Positions 9,424-19,899 of a DNA stretch of 64,000 nucleotides are shown piece after piece. The stretch spans positions 2,774,501 to 2,838,500 of the forward strand of contig CP009416.1 in assembly GCA_000818095.1 (NCBI GenBank), in the 5' to 3' direction. Below the pieces are notes generated by a model, which was not told the DNA's origin, did not search any database, and saw only the letters and a program-made list of their open reading frames with translations. Each line of letters starts with the position of its first letter. Position 1 is the stretch's first letter. The position numbers and the translations under genes were made by a program. Origin of the DNA: Jeotgalibacillus malaysiensis (GTDB taxonomy: Bacteria; Bacillota; Bacilli; Bacillales; Jeotgalibacillaceae).

Positions 9424-11655
9424 TTATTTCATATTATTAACGATCTGATCAATAACCTGTGAATTAACAGACCCACCAATTACTTTTACTTTTTCTACTG
9501 CTGCATTCTGACCTAATGACTGTGTATATTCATGTAATCCGTCAGTCATTTTATCTCCAGTCAGCAGTAGAGGTGCATTGTTAGCTTTTGATAAAGATGA
9601 TGAAGCCAATGCATCCGGGAAATTACGACCTGTTGATACTAATACCTTTGGTGAAAGTACATCATTGTAATGATTTAATACAGCAATGTTAGTTTCGTAT
9701 CTCGTTTCTCCACCAAGTCTTGTTACTAGATCAGCACCAATAAATGTTTTAATCTGATTTTCCTGGGAAGTGGATACTACTTGATCTCCACCAATGACTG
9801 AAACTTTTTTAGCATTCAGATAGTCCAGGGTTGGCTGGTCTACTTTGTTATCACTTAACAATACGATAGAAGCGTTTCTATTCACTGCAACTGAAGCTGC
9901 ACTTAATGCATCGGGATAATTACGTCCCGAAACAACCATCGCTTCCTTCACGCCTGTTAGCCTCTGGTTTACTTTTTCGTTTGTTTCATAGCGTGTTGAT
10001 CCACTGATTCTATCAGTCTTAAGCCCTTGACCTTTTAACTGGTTTACAACGGATTCAGAGATTGCATCCGGCCCACCAATTACAACAACTTCCTGAGCGC
10101 CAAGACGCTTCATTTCAGCTATTACTTCAGGTCTGATCGTGTCAGCTCCTGATAATAGAATTGGTGCATTAGAGTATTGTGCAGCCAGTGGTCCTGCTGA
10201 TAGCGCATCTGCATATTCAAATGCTGTAGTCAGAATTACTTTCTTATGGGCTGATGATGAACTAAAACCATTTGGATACAACGTTTTTGATACTTCAATC
10301 GCTGTCAGTGTACGGTTCTCTGCAGAAATTTCTTCTTTATTGAACGTATACTTATGGTTCGGATCTGTATTATCAAACTCTACTTTGTTGTTTGTCTTAT
10401 TTACGACTTTCGTATTGGCAAACTTTTTAGCATAATCTACTGCTTCATTTTTAGAGAAGAATGCAACCAGATTCCCTTTTTGCGGGTGTGTTACCTGATA
10501 GTTCTTCTTCATATAATTTGACCAGAGAATATAACTGTTTGATTTATCGATTACACGGGTATTAGCATAACCAGCAGCATAATCCACTGCTGACTTTTCA
10601 TCGTACAGCTTCTTCAGCAGCCCTTGGGACGCATGATGAACCTCGTATTTAGGCGGCAGGTAGTTAGACCATAGCACCTTCCCGTTACGGTTATCTACAA
10701 CACGGGTGTTTCTCCATCCTTCAGCAAATTTAATTGCTTCCTGCTGAGAAACAAAGTAATGCTTAAATGACAGCATTGAAGAATGGTAAACTGCAAAATC
10801 TCTTTTAATATTATTATAAACTTCCGTATTAGTACGGTCGTATACAACTCGTACGTTTGTTTGTTTAGCGGCAAAGTCAAGCGCCTGCTGCTTATTATTG
10901 TAAGTTGCAATTAATACACCATTGTGATCATATACGCTGTATGTATTAAAGAAATTATCTACTCCATTTGATACGCCAACCGCTACTTTCGATTGGAAAG
11001 AAGATTGCTTAATCAGTGCTTCTTCAGTCGGGTTAGACATATAACCTACTTCTAGTAATACTGATGGCATTTGTGCATTTCTTGTTACATATAATGCCTC
11101 AGATAAAATACCGCGCCCTTCAGGAATTGGTGCATTTTGAAGCACGTTGCCGTGAATTGCGTGCGCCAGCCTTTTGCTGTCAGGTGAATACTTGACCTGA
11201 AGCGGATCTGGAGGATAATTAGGATCTATCCCATCGTTTTTATCCCAGTAATATGTCTCATAACCTCTGAATCCTGGAGAACTTGATGCATTATGATGGA
11301 CAGAAATAAAAATCGCACGATCATTTTTACCTTTTACATAATCATTCGATTTTTTTGTTCTCGCTTTGAGATCTTCACTGTTCGGTCTTGCGAAATATGT
11401 ATCGCTCGTTCTCGTCATGAAGACTTCATAACCTCTTCTTTCAAGTTCAGCTTTCAACTTCATTGATACTTCCAGGTTAGCATGTTTTTCATAATAGCCT
11501 GTACGTGAGCCGGAGTATCCAGCTGTACCTCCGTAAATTCCTCCATGACCAGGGTCAATGACAACAATGTTCTTAGCTGTTTCAGCCGAAGCTGATGTGA
11601 TAGGGACCAGGGTGAACAATAGCAAAAAAACAACTAATGACTTGAGATAACGCAT
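9424..11655 (-). CDS. N-acetylmuramoyl-L-alanine amidase (Amidase_3) with CWB2 repeats
   Basis: 743 residues. The signal peptide is residues 1-25. The Amidase_3 domain at about residues 28-240 has zinc ligands in VVIDPGHGG, HANLE and SVHHNAS, and the catalytic Glu in LLEVGYMSN. Residues 245-440 contain about four degenerate 45-residue repeats around RVVDNRNGKVLWSNYLP and RVIDKSNSYILWSNYMK, of unknown function. Residues 450-743 are three CWB2 repeats (VIGGPDAIS, VIGGDQVVS, VIGGSVNSQ). It cleaves the bond between muramic acid and the stem peptide. It resembles LytC of B. subtilis in parts, but the domain order is reversed: catalytic first, binding last. The ribosome binding site AAGGAGG precedes the ATG. 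Confidence 0.9.
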   Translation of the reverse strand: MRYLKSLVVFLLLFTLVPITSASAETAKNIVVIDPGHGGIYGGTAGYSGSRTGYYEKHANLEVSMKLKAELERRGYEVFMTRTSDTYFARPNSEDLKARTKKSNDYVKGKNDRAIFISVHHNASSSPGFRGYETYYWDKNDGIDPNYPPDPLQVKYSPDSKRLAHAIHGNVLQNAPIPEGRGILSEALYVTRNAQMPSVLLEVGYMSNPTEEALIKQSSFQSKVAVGVSNGVDNFFNTYSVYDHNGVLIATYNNKQQALDFAAKQTNVRVVYDRTNTEVYNNIKRDFAVYHSSMLSFKHYFVSQQEAIKFAEGWRNTRVVDNRNGKVLWSNYLPPKYEVHHASQGLLKKLYDEKSAVDYAAGYANTRVIDKSNSYILWSNYMKKNYQVTHPQKGNLVAFFSKNEAVDYAKKFANTKVVNKTNNKVEFDNTDPNHKYTFNKEEISAENRTLTAIEVSKTLYPNGFSSSSAHKKVILTTAFEYADALSAGPLAAQYSNAPILLSGADTIRPEVIAEMKRLGAQEVVVIGGPDAISESVVNQLKGQGLKTDRISGSTRYETNEKVNQRLTGVKEAMVVSGRNYPDALSAASVAVNRNASIVLLSDNKVDQPTLDYLNAKKVSVIGGDQVVSTSQENQIKTFIGADLVTRLGGETRYETNIAVLNHYNDVLSPKVLVSTGRNFPDALASSSLSKANNAPLLLTGDKMTDGLHEYTQSLGQNAAVEKVKVIGGSVNSQVIDQIVNNMK

Positions 11656-11982
11656 AATTTCCTCCTTAAATTTACTCCAAATGCGATAAAAGACCTGAGA
11701 AATAAAAAAATTGCTTCATAACCTTAATTTAAATAGCTCTTTAAGATTATATAATATGTATCGGCTGATTTTTAAATAAATCAAATAATTTTATATCAAA
11801 ATTGTAAATTCATTCAAACTGCCTACCCTCTAATGGTATTTTTTTAACTACAAACCTTTAGAAACTGTATAGTACGGATTAGTTTTCTCTTATATATTAA
11901 ATAAGCAAAATGAATCAAAAATAAAAAGCTGACCGGTCAATCATGAGATGAATGACCAATCAGCTTCTATTCATTTTCAGAT
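11656..11982. other. 327-bp spacer between the amidase and LTA synthase genes
   Basis: A/T-rich upstream region of the amidase gene with no open frame of note. Its right end holds the terminator of the LTA synthase gene (11920-11968). I could not settle on a single promoter for the amidase gene. Confidence 0.5.
11920..11968 (-). terminator. Intrinsic terminator after the LTA synthase gene
   Basis: The arms AAGCTGACCGGTCA (11926-11939) and TGACCAATCAGCTT (11953-11966) pair with two G-U pairs. They are followed on the minus strand by a U-rich run. Confidence 0.8.
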
Positions 11983-13863
11983 TTATTCTTCTTCCTTATT
12001 TTGAAGAAGATGATTCATATACTGATCTGATGCCTCCATCAATTGAAGTACCTTTTCCTGATGACCTTCAAAATCATTTTCCAGACTGTATTCAATTTCC
12101 TCAGCTGTGTATGCTTCTGAAGTATCAAGCCTCCACATTCTACGATCACGCTTCGCGGATTGTTCTGAGAACATGACGTCATCATTGATAAATGACCCAT
12201 TCGGAAGATAATATCTCATCCCTAACAGATTATTGTCGTATTCATAAAGGTTATGACCGAAGATCGTCATATTCATTGGTTCTACACCGAGCAGATTAAG
12301 CAGCGTTGGCATCATATCAATCTGACCACCGACAGTTGATACCGTTTCCCCTTCCACTGCACCGGGCACAGTTACAATAAAGGGAATGTTAAAGCGGTCA
12401 ACTAAAGAATAATTTCTTCCAAAATAACCTTTTAATGCTGCTACGTCTTCATCTTTAACAAGCTCTCCATGAACACCTGAATGGTCGCCAAAAATCGCAA
12501 TCACAGAGTTGTCCCAGATGCCTCGATCCTTTAATCCCTGAACGAACTTCTCTAATTCTGTATCAACGTATTTGACGGATTGAAGATAATTGCCGATCAG
12601 TGTACCCTCAAATTCTTCCGGCAAATCCAGATAAGAGCGATCCTCCGGCATTTCAAAAGGAGAGTGACTTGTAATTGTCATCACATTTGCATAAAGCTTT
12701 TCTTCTGTCTCAAGCAGATCATCAAAGACGTCCAGTGTCTTCTCAAAGAACAGCCCGTCAGATGGACCGAAGCCAATTACATCCTCTTCACCGTAATAAG
12801 CGGTATCATAATACTCATCATAGCCAATTGCAGGATACAGGTTGTTACGATTCCAATACGTCACTTCATCTGCATGATAGGTAGAAGAATGATAACCGTA
12901 GACATCTAATAACCTTGGAAGTGAAGGTACTTTGTCACTCTTATCAATTGAATTAACTGTTGGTTCAAGTCCAGAAGGGTATACGGACATATTCATCAGC
13001 ACTTCTGCATCAGAAGTATTACCTGACCCAATTTGCTGATATACTTCATCAAAATACAGACTGTCTTTCACCAGGTCATTCATAAATGGTGTAATCTCCT
13101 CACCATTTAACTCCATATCAATGACAAAATCCTGAAGCGACTCTACCTGTATCACAATTAAGTGACGGTCTTTCGCCACACCGAAAAGTTCATTCTCTTC
13201 GTATGGAACAAATTCATTTCCTTTCAAAGCCAAGATTTCTTCATAGCTTAATTGATTATTCAACGATTCAGCTGATGCCCGGTTATAGGCCTGAAGAAAC
13301 TGGGCATTTATTAAACCATTTTCTTTAGCATATAATCCGGACTCAAAAAACGGTTCATCGCGATTCACATAAAACAGGGTTCCTGATAGTACAAGCATTA
13401 CTGCGATCACACCAGCTGATAGTTTCCAGTTTAGTAACGTAATATTTTTTACTGATACTTTTTTCGAAACGATTAAATAGAGATAGACAATAAAATCTAC
13501 GAAAAATAAAAGGTCAAATGGTGAAAACAATAGGCCTGCTGTCTCTGAAACAGATCCTGCCTGACCTAATTGGTTCAGATCATAATAAGATGGAATAATA
13601 TCGAAGTATCTTTCGTATAAAATCATTCCTATAAATAATCCAGACAGCAATAGGTTCAATAAAACCAGACCATAGAATGTCCATTTTCTAAAGATAAAAG
13701 AAATCAGGACAAAAAGTATTGCTATAAAGGGTAATTCATATAGTAAAGTAGCAAATAGATTATAGTCGTCCAATAATATAGCACGTAAAATATATATTTT
13801 GATGACAATGGCCAGCGCGACATAGACATGTACTGAAGTAAACCAATTCTTGCATTTATTCAT
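11983..13863 (-). CDS. LTA synthase family protein (membrane-anchored sulfatase-fold phosphoglycerol transferase)
   Basis: 626 residues. Five hydrophobic segments occupy about residues 10-175, followed by an extracellular sulfatase-fold domain. The catalytic Thr region is GSGNTSDAEVLMN, with a metal-binding Glu in IVIQVESLQDFV. Further LtaS signature regions are STYHADEVTYWNRNNLYP and IFGDHSGVHG. These enzymes polymerise glycerol phosphate from phosphatidylglycerol into lipoteichoic acid on the outer face of the membrane. Bacillales usually have several paralogues (LtaS, YfnI, YqgS, YvgJ); which one this is cannot be told by eye. A GAGGTG ribosome binding site precedes the ATG, and it has its own terminator. 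Confidence 0.9.
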   Translation of the reverse strand: MNKCKNWFTSVHVYVALAIVIKIYILRAILLDDYNLFATLLYELPFIAILFVLISFIFRKWTFYGLVLLNLLLSGLFIGMILYERYFDIIPSYYDLNQLGQAGSVSETAGLLFSPFDLLFFVDFIVYLYLIVSKKVSVKNITLLNWKLSAGVIAVMLVLSGTLFYVNRDEPFFESGLYAKENGLINAQFLQAYNRASAESLNNQLSYEEILALKGNEFVPYEENELFGVAKDRHLIVIQVESLQDFVIDMELNGEEITPFMNDLVKDSLYFDEVYQQIGSGNTSDAEVLMNMSVYPSGLEPTVNSIDKSDKVPSLPRLLDVYGYHSSTYHADEVTYWNRNNLYPAIGYDEYYDTAYYGEEDVIGFGPSDGLFFEKTLDVFDDLLETEEKLYANVMTITSHSPFEMPEDRSYLDLPEEFEGTLIGNYLQSVKYVDTELEKFVQGLKDRGIWDNSVIAIFGDHSGVHGELVKDEDVAALKGYFGRNYSLVDRFNIPFIVTVPGAVEGETVSTVGGQIDMMPTLLNLLGVEPMNMTIFGHNLYEYDNNLLGMRYYLPNGSFINDDVMFSEQSAKRDRRMWRLDTSEAYTAEEIEYSLENDFEGHQEKVLQLMEASDQYMNHLLQNKEEE

Positions 13864-13946
13864 TATTCACACCTCAAGATGGATTTTCTCATAAAATTAC
13901 ACATCTGTCATTAGAATTTAACATTAGGTTTACAAATCGTCACATT

Positions 13947-14837
13947 CTAATGCGTGAGGATTTCTTTTAATGCTTCATCTAAAGAAGTATATTTAAATTC
14001 ATAGTTATTTTTTAATAACTTATCCGGAACAACCCAGCGACTTTTAAGAACAAGTTCAGGTTCTGTCCGGAGAAAGAATGCACCGAGTTCGATCATTTTC
14101 TTCGTTGCCGGGAGACCGATTCTTCTCCTGCAACGGGTTCTGATTTTTTTCATAAATACCCGGTTCGTCACTGCTTCAGGTGAAGAGCAGTTCACAGTTC
14201 CATCAATTTGTGGAGAGAGATAGGTGAATTCGATCATTTCATATAAATCTTCAATATGAATCCAGCTGATCATTTGATTGCCGTCTCCTTGCTTTCCACC
14301 TAAGCCGATTTTTGCAAGGTTGAGATATGGCTTAAGGACTCCACCGGTCTTTCCAAGAACGAATGAAATCCTCATTGCCACTTTTCTTGTCTGATCCATC
14401 TGGTCCATGAAAAATGCCCGCTCCCATTCTCTAACCACATCTACCGAAAAACCGCTTCCCGGCTGTCCATCTTTTTCAGTCATCGGTTCGTCTTCGCTAT
14501 GCTTATAGTAGGTAGCTGAACTTGCATTTATCCACAGTGCCGGCGGGTTCTCACAAGCTTTAACAGCATCACTCAAAATTCTTGTTGTCTTAATTCTTGA
14601 ATTCATAATCTCGCGTTTGTTTTTAGTTGTGTATCTGCAGTTAACAGATTTCCCAGCTAGATTAATTAATAGATCACTATCTTCAAGTATTTGTCTGATC
14701 TTATCTTTCTCATCCCATAGCACGTCACCGTTTCTTCTTGAAATGGTTAAGACATGATCTCCTTTTTCAAGAAATTGATTTTGCAGATATTCTCCAATAA
14801 ACCCGGAACCCCCTGCAATGACAATTTTTCTTCCCAT
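13947..14837 (-). CDS. TIGR01777-family NAD(P)-dependent epimerase/oxidoreductase
   Basis: The N-terminal Rossmann motif GGSGFIGEYL is followed by LINLAGKSVNCRYT, typical of the SDR39U1/YfcH/YfhF family. The C-terminal segment GAFFLRTEPELVLKSRWVVPDKL matches the DUF1731 tail of this family. The start is placed at ATG 14837 (MGRKIVIAGG), which begins directly at the first Rossmann strand. An upstream ATG at 14858 would add seven residues and has no ribosome binding site. Substrate unknown. It stands alone between the LTA synthase and the large protease. Confidence 0.85.
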   Translation of the reverse strand: MGRKIVIAGGSGFIGEYLQNQFLEKGDHVLTISRRNGDVLWDEKDKIRQILEDSDLLINLAGKSVNCRYTTKNKREIMNSRIKTTRILSDAVKACENPPALWINASSATYYKHSEDEPMTEKDGQPGSGFSVDVVREWERAFFMDQMDQTRKVAMRISFVLGKTGGVLKPYLNLAKIGLGGKQGDGNQMISWIHIEDLYEMIEFTYLSPQIDGTVNCSSPEAVTNRVFMKKIRTRCRRRIGLPATKKMIELGAFFLRTEPELVLKSRWVVPDKLLKNNYEFKYTSLDEALKEILTH

Positions 14838-14962
14838 TTTATATCCATCCAATCTCATATGTTTGTATTAATTTGAATACTGTTATTTTAATACATATGT
14901 AATAATCTTTACACCATCTTAACATAAGAGAGGGTTGGATCCACAGGTTCTGTCACGATAAT

Positions 14963-15003
14963 TAAAAAAGCAGGTGAGGATCTCAATCGATCCTCACCTG
15001 CTT
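14963..15003 (-). terminator. Intrinsic terminator after the CWB2 subtilase gene
   Basis: The stem AAGCAGGTGAGGAT / ATCCTCACCTGCTT is perfect for 14 bp, followed by U6 on the minus strand. Confidence 0.85.
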
Positions 15004-15015
15004 AAGGTTCAGCAA

Positions 15016-18000
15016 TTAGTTTTCAAGGTATTTGTTCAGTTCAACAAGTACTTCTTCAGAAACTGCATTTTCTCCACCAAGAACCTTAGCGAATCTTACA
15101 TTTTCCTTCTGAAGGAATTCACCAAGTTCTTTAGAGATGCTGCTTCCTACTAAGTGCATACCAGAATCTTTCTTCGCTGCAAGTGCTGCACCTGATAGCG
15201 CATCTGCATAATTACGTCCTGTTGCTACGTATACAGTATCAGAATTCTGTCCAAAGAATTTCGCTACTTCAAGTGAAGTACTGTAACGAGTGTCCCCAGC
15301 AATTCTGTAGCCGCCTGGAAGTGCTGCAAGAACGGAATTGTTGATTACCTGCTCTCCACCAATTGCATACGTAGTAGAAGCGCCCATCTTCACAAGTGCA
15401 TCCTTCGTAGCTTTTGGTGTTGAATCAGCTCTTGTCAATAGGATTGGCAGGTGCTGTTCAGCTGCATAGCTTGCTACTGCAAGTGCATCCGGGAAGTTAA
15501 GACCATTCACCACTACTGCTTTTGAGGAAGTTCCGAATTGCGCTGCGATCTTAGCTGCAGTGTCATAACGGTCTTCACCAGCAATACGGTTAACTGTGAT
15601 GCCTTCTTTCTTCAGCATATCTACAACATTTTTAGAAATTGCGTTCTCTCCGCCAACAACATGTACAGTTGATACGCCAAGACGCTTGATTTCTTCAAAG
15701 ACTACTGCAGGCATTTTAGCTGTTCTTGAAAGAAGTAACGGTGCATCGTGCATTTCGCTTAATGGAACAGCTGCCAGTGCATCGGCATAGTTATCGCCAC
15801 GTGCAAGGATCGCAGTATCTGCACTTTCCCATCCTTCTTTACTCGTCTCAACAGATGTTTCATATCTGTCTTCACCAGCTACACGCTCTACAAACAGTTC
15901 AGAATCATTACGCGTGATCTCAAGGTTCAGCATTTCAGTGTTTCCAGCTGAATCTGACACTTCAAGTTCAAACGTATTCACACCTTCTTCAAGTGACAAT
16001 GTTACTGGTACAGTTTCCTGAACAGGATCAAGGAAGTTCGCTGTTGCTCCTTTAGAGTTAAATAGCACATCTCCATCAAGCTTCAGTTCTACCTCGCTGA
16101 AGTTGTCACTCACAATTACATCTACATCTACTTCTTCAGTAGATTGCGATACAAGGTTATCAGTATTTACAACAACTTTCGGCTTTACAGTATCTACGTA
16201 GAACGTTCTGCCAATGCTTGTTGTATTACCATTAACATCTGTCGCTTCAAACTTGAAATCATGCTTTCCATTACCATCTACTGTAACTGAAGAATTAAAT
16301 ACATACTGACCAACTTCACTGTCGAAAGTAAACGGAACATCTTGCCCATTTACAGTGAATGATGCAAGTTCTCCTTCATCAGCAATCGTTCCTCTGACTG
16401 GAATTTCAGTTGTGTCATATACGCCCATTGGTGATGGTGCACTTGTATCAACAAAGATTACCGGTGCGTCGTTGTCTTCAGCAACGTTTTCTTCAACAGC
16501 AATGTTTCTTGCATTATCAACTACTGCAACAGCAACTGTTTGCACTTCATCTGCAGTAAAACCGTAATCGCTGAGGTCAATATTAGCAGATGCTTCAGTG
16601 AAGTACGCAGTCTCATCTAGATCTTGACCATTTACGTATACAGAGTAACCAAGCACTCCAGTACCTTCATCTGATACACCAAACTTCAGCGTATTTGTTT
16701 CACGGTCATACGAAAGATCAGAAACTTCTGCAGCAGTATTATCAACGTATACTGGTACAGTAGTTGACTGCCAGCGTGCATCTTCATAATCCACTTTTGC
16801 TTTGATCTCATAATGATAAAGGCCGTCTTCTACCTGCTTATCTTTTACCGTTCCATCCCATGCCCTTGCTGGATTAAAGCTATAGAATGAACCATTGCCG
16901 CCATCAAAGAAAGTTTTTCTTACATTATTCTCAAGGAGAACTGTTTTCAGCTTTGATTCATCTTCGCCTAGGATATTGTATTGAACTTCTTTCGCATTTC
17001 TTAAGAAAACTGGAAGAGGGTAAATGTCGTCATAGCGTCCATCTGCATTAGCAGGTGATACCGGATAAACGATTTCCCCATCAACTTCTACAGGATAAGT
17101 ATCGTATCCAGCGTCCCCATTAATTACTTTTGTTGTAAACCCATACATATCATAAAGATCCTGATAAAACCCTTTGTCACCTTCAAGTGAGTCAACAATT
17201 GCCGGCTCATCCCACTCGCCGTAGAATCCAAGGTAAGGAACAACGATACTTGGTGCAGCAGATGAATCATTTGTAAGTTTTAAGAAACCTTCAACAAATT
17301 GATTTTCAGGAAGGTCAATCTTAACAGCTTTTCCATCTTCATCCGTTCCATGAACTTTCGCATTTGTCAGGTCAACATTTACTGTAAGCTCAACTTCACC
17401 GCCTGCTGGAATTGTAACTGTCTCAGGTGCATCAACTGTTACACCATCAAGAGATTTTGCTGCAAGCGCATTAACCTTTTGTCCATCTACAGTTGTGAAG
17501 CTGTCAGCAAGCACTGATGCATCCACATCATAAGTGACATCTTCATCAACAAGTGATTTTGCTGTTACTGTCATTGAGAACTTCTTATCTGTGAAGTCCT
17601 TCAGGTTTACTTTCGCTTCTCCAGTCGTGCTGTCTGTCACAACGACTGGTGCATTAACCGCTGCGAAGGTCTGCATCATTCCTGCACCCTGACGACGAGG
17701 TGATACTTCACCGTCATTTAGATCTGTGATGATACTTGCCGTATTCATTAACAGATTCTTTGCTAGTCTCGTTCTTTCTTCAGCTGAATAATCTTTGAAT
17801 CTTTCATCTGTCTGAAGGTATTGCTGAATGAGCGCGCCACCACCGGCTACATGTGGTGCTGCCATTGATGTTCCACTCATTACACCATACTGATCATCAT
17901 TCAATGTAGAATAAATCCCGCCACCTGGTGCAGTAAGCTCAGGCTTGAATTCCAGATCCGGCGTTACACCCCATGAAGAAAACTCTGTGTTACGTCCAAC

Positions 18001-19665
18001 TTCAGGTCCTTCACTCTTCTCTTCAAGCTCTACAGATAATGGAAGTCCCCCATCTGCAAGTGCTTCCTCGAGATCAAGCCCTACAGCTCTTTCAGTTTTC
18101 ATGAATGGAATACCCCAACCACCCTGATCTTTATAGAAAACTGGACTATCACTGTTATAAACAATAATTCCTGCTGCACCTGCTGCACGTGCATTCATTG
18201 TCTTGTCATAGAAAGTGTAAGCACCGCGTTCTACAACAACAACTTTACCTTCAACATCGATACCTTCATAATCAGCTGGTCCACCAAGTGCTGTTTCATC
18301 GCCTGTTAATGCCTTTAGGCTGACTACTTCAGTGTTTGCCGGCAGATCTGACCAGTCATCAACGCCAAAGCCTTCAAATTCAGGTACGCCAGCTACTGTT
18401 CCAGTGTGAGTATAGAGATATAGATAATTTCCTGATGCCGCCACTTGAACTGTATCAGCATTTAATCCCGGCGCTCCAACAAGCCCAATATCCGGATTGT
18501 CATATAACGGGTTATCAAAACCATAACCGATATGTCCTGAGTTACCAGCTGAAACAGATGAAATGATTCCGTTATTTACTGCTCTTGTAATTGCAAGATC
18601 CTCAGGAGACTCTTCCTCATAGAATGAAGCTGTCGACCCAAGGCTCATGTTAAGTACATCTGCACCAAGTCTGATTGATTCGTCAATTGCTGCAAGGTAA
18701 ATATCTGAAAATGTAGATGGGAAGAGTGGATCATTTGAGAATACTTTCATACCCAGAAGCTGAGCTTCAGGAGCTACCCCTCTGATTCCACCATTTTCAG
18801 TATCTCCATTTGCTCCAACGGTACCTGCAACGTGCTGACCGTGCATAGATGCATCAGGACCAATGTCTTTGATTGTATCGTTTTTATCATAGTAGTTGTA
18901 CGCATAAGGGACTTTTTCGGTATAGAATTTACCCTTTACAGTTTGATCGCTATTTAGCGCATTGACCTCATCTGAAGTCAATTCTACTTCAGTTTCTTCA
19001 CTTAAGACGAAATCTTTATGAGTTGGATCAATTCCGCTGTCAATAACAGAAACAACCATTCCCTCACCCTGGAATTTCGCATCTGCCCACGTCTGTGCTG
19101 ATTGTACAAAATCATGGCTTGTTGTCATATCCTCCACAGGTGCGGGACGATTGTATTCATTTGATATGTATACTTTATCTACTCCCGGTAAAGATTCGAT
19201 CTTTTCTATGTCCTTAAATTTCACCTTACCACTGAAGCCATTAAATGCTGTTGAGTAAGAATTCATGTAAGCAACTTTAAGACCTTTTGATGAAATGTTT
19301 TTCTTTACTTTTTCCTGAGATTCAGCTGCTTCAGTTTCAAAGCGCTCTTTCTCACTTTTAGAAAGTTCCTTATAAAGTACTCCTTTTTCAGTTGCGTACT
19401 CAAGCGCGGTCTGACCGGAAACTTCTACAATAACCCTTACTTCATCTTCGGCTTTTAGTGCAGCTTTATCAGAAAGAAGTTTATCCTTTTTAGTCTGATC
19501 TGCAAGTTTCGCAATTTTAGCCTGCTCATTCGATAGAACATTAATCGGAATTTCTTTGTTTGTATCCGGAGACGTCTGGGCCTGTGCAGTTGCAAATGCC
19601 CCATTCCCCACTACCATCGTCAGTGCCAATGCAGCAGCAAGATTCTTTTTCCACCCTTTTTTCAA
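15016..19665 (-). CDS. Very large secreted subtilase (Vpr-like) with CWB2 repeats
   Basis: About 1,549 residues from TTG 19665, preceded at 8 nt by AGGGGG. A longer frame starts at TTG 19743, but a TATAAT box at 19745-19750 makes that start impossible. The signal peptide is KKNLAAALALTMVVGNGAF. An inhibitor-like propeptide region is followed by the S8 protease domain: Asp in VSVIDSGIDPTH, His in HGQHVAGTVG and Ser in SGTSMAAPHVAGG. A PA (protease-associated) domain is inserted between His and Ser. Then come Fn3-like and Ig-like repeats (FTVNGQDVPF, FEATDVNGN) and finally three CWB2 repeats (VVGGENAIS, AIGGEQVIN, VLGGENAVS). It probably degrades extracellular protein at the cell surface, and wall retention by CWB2 is inferred. 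Confidence 0.9.
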   Translation of the reverse strand: MKKGWKKNLAAALALTMVVGNGAFATAQAQTSPDTNKEIPINVLSNEQAKIAKLADQTKKDKLLSDKAALKAEDEVRVIVEVSGQTALEYATEKGVLYKELSKSEKERFETEAAESQEKVKKNISSKGLKVAYMNSYSTAFNGFSGKVKFKDIEKIESLPGVDKVYISNEYNRPAPVEDMTTSHDFVQSAQTWADAKFQGEGMVVSVIDSGIDPTHKDFVLSEETEVELTSDEVNALNSDQTVKGKFYTEKVPYAYNYYDKNDTIKDIGPDASMHGQHVAGTVGANGDTENGGIRGVAPEAQLLGMKVFSNDPLFPSTFSDIYLAAIDESIRLGADVLNMSLGSTASFYEEESPEDLAITRAVNNGIISSVSAGNSGHIGYGFDNPLYDNPDIGLVGAPGLNADTVQVAASGNYLYLYTHTGTVAGVPEFEGFGVDDWSDLPANTEVVSLKALTGDETALGGPADYEGIDVEGKVVVVERGAYTFYDKTMNARAAGAAGIIVYNSDSPVFYKDQGGWGIPFMKTERAVGLDLEEALADGGLPLSVELEEKSEGPEVGRNTEFSSWGVTPDLEFKPELTAPGGGIYSTLNDDQYGVMSGTSMAAPHVAGGGALIQQYLQTDERFKDYSAEERTRLAKNLLMNTASIITDLNDGEVSPRRQGAGMMQTFAAVNAPVVVTDSTTGEAKVNLKDFTDKKFSMTVTAKSLVDEDVTYDVDASVLADSFTTVDGQKVNALAAKSLDGVTVDAPETVTIPAGGEVELTVNVDLTNAKVHGTDEDGKAVKIDLPENQFVEGFLKLTNDSSAAPSIVVPYLGFYGEWDEPAIVDSLEGDKGFYQDLYDMYGFTTKVINGDAGYDTYPVEVDGEIVYPVSPANADGRYDDIYPLPVFLRNAKEVQYNILGEDESKLKTVLLENNVRKTFFDGGNGSFYSFNPARAWDGTVKDKQVEDGLYHYEIKAKVDYEDARWQSTTVPVYVDNTAAEVSDLSYDRETNTLKFGVSDEGTGVLGYSVYVNGQDLDETAYFTEASANIDLSDYGFTADEVQTVAVAVVDNARNIAVEENVAEDNDAPVIFVDTSAPSPMGVYDTTEIPVRGTIADEGELASFTVNGQDVPFTFDSEVGQYVFNSSVTVDGNGKHDFKFEATDVNGNTTSIGRTFYVDTVKPKVVVNTDNLVSQSTEEVDVDVIVSDNFSEVELKLDGDVLFNSKGATANFLDPVQETVPVTLSLEEGVNTFELEVSDSAGNTEMLNLEITRNDSELFVERVAGEDRYETSVETSKEGWESADTAILARGDNYADALAAVPLSEMHDAPLLLSRTAKMPAVVFEEIKRLGVSTVHVVGGENAISKNVVDMLKKEGITVNRIAGEDRYDTAAKIAAQFGTSSKAVVVNGLNFPDALAVASYAAEQHLPILLTRADSTPKATKDALVKMGASTTYAIGGEQVINNSVLAALPGGYRIAGDTRYSTSLEVAKFFGQNSDTVYVATGRNYADALSGAALAAKKDSGMHLVGSSISKELGEFLQKENVRFAKVLGGENAVSEEVLVELNKYLEN

Positions 19666-19744
19666 CTTTTTTCCCCCTGTTAAATTAGTAGTCGTTTGAC
19701 ATAATTTTATTAAAACAAGTCTTTTGGTTCCCTGCTTTACCAAA

Positions 19745-19753
19745 ATTATACCA
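19745..19753 (-). promoter_or_regulatory. Extended -10 promoter of the subtilase gene
   Basis: The minus strand reads TTGGTATAATTTTGG, that is TGG followed by a perfect TATAAT at 19750-19745. The -35 region is weak, which is usual for extended -10 promoters. Transcription would begin near 19738, giving a leader of about 70 nt before the TTG at 19665. Confidence 0.6.
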
Positions 19754-19864
19754 ACATCTATAAGTCTAATTTAACCTTTTTGAATAGTCAATATATTACG
19801 AAGATAAAAATAATATTCTGCTTAATTTCAGAGATTGACTTGAATATGTATGTTGAAAAGATAC

Positions 19865-19894
19865 AAAAAACCCTCTGCATCGAGGCAGAGGGTT
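19865..19894 (-). terminator. Intrinsic terminator after the CWB2-NlpC/P60 gene
   Basis: The stem AACCCTCTGC / GCAGAGGGTT is followed by six U on the minus strand. Confidence 0.85.
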
Positions 19895-19899
19895 AAACT

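Noticed and set aside
19666-19743. Upstream TTG start of the large subtilase
   Set aside because: A TATAAT box lies at 19745-19750, so the mRNA begins inside this segment; TTG 19665 with AGGGGG and a signal peptide is preferred.
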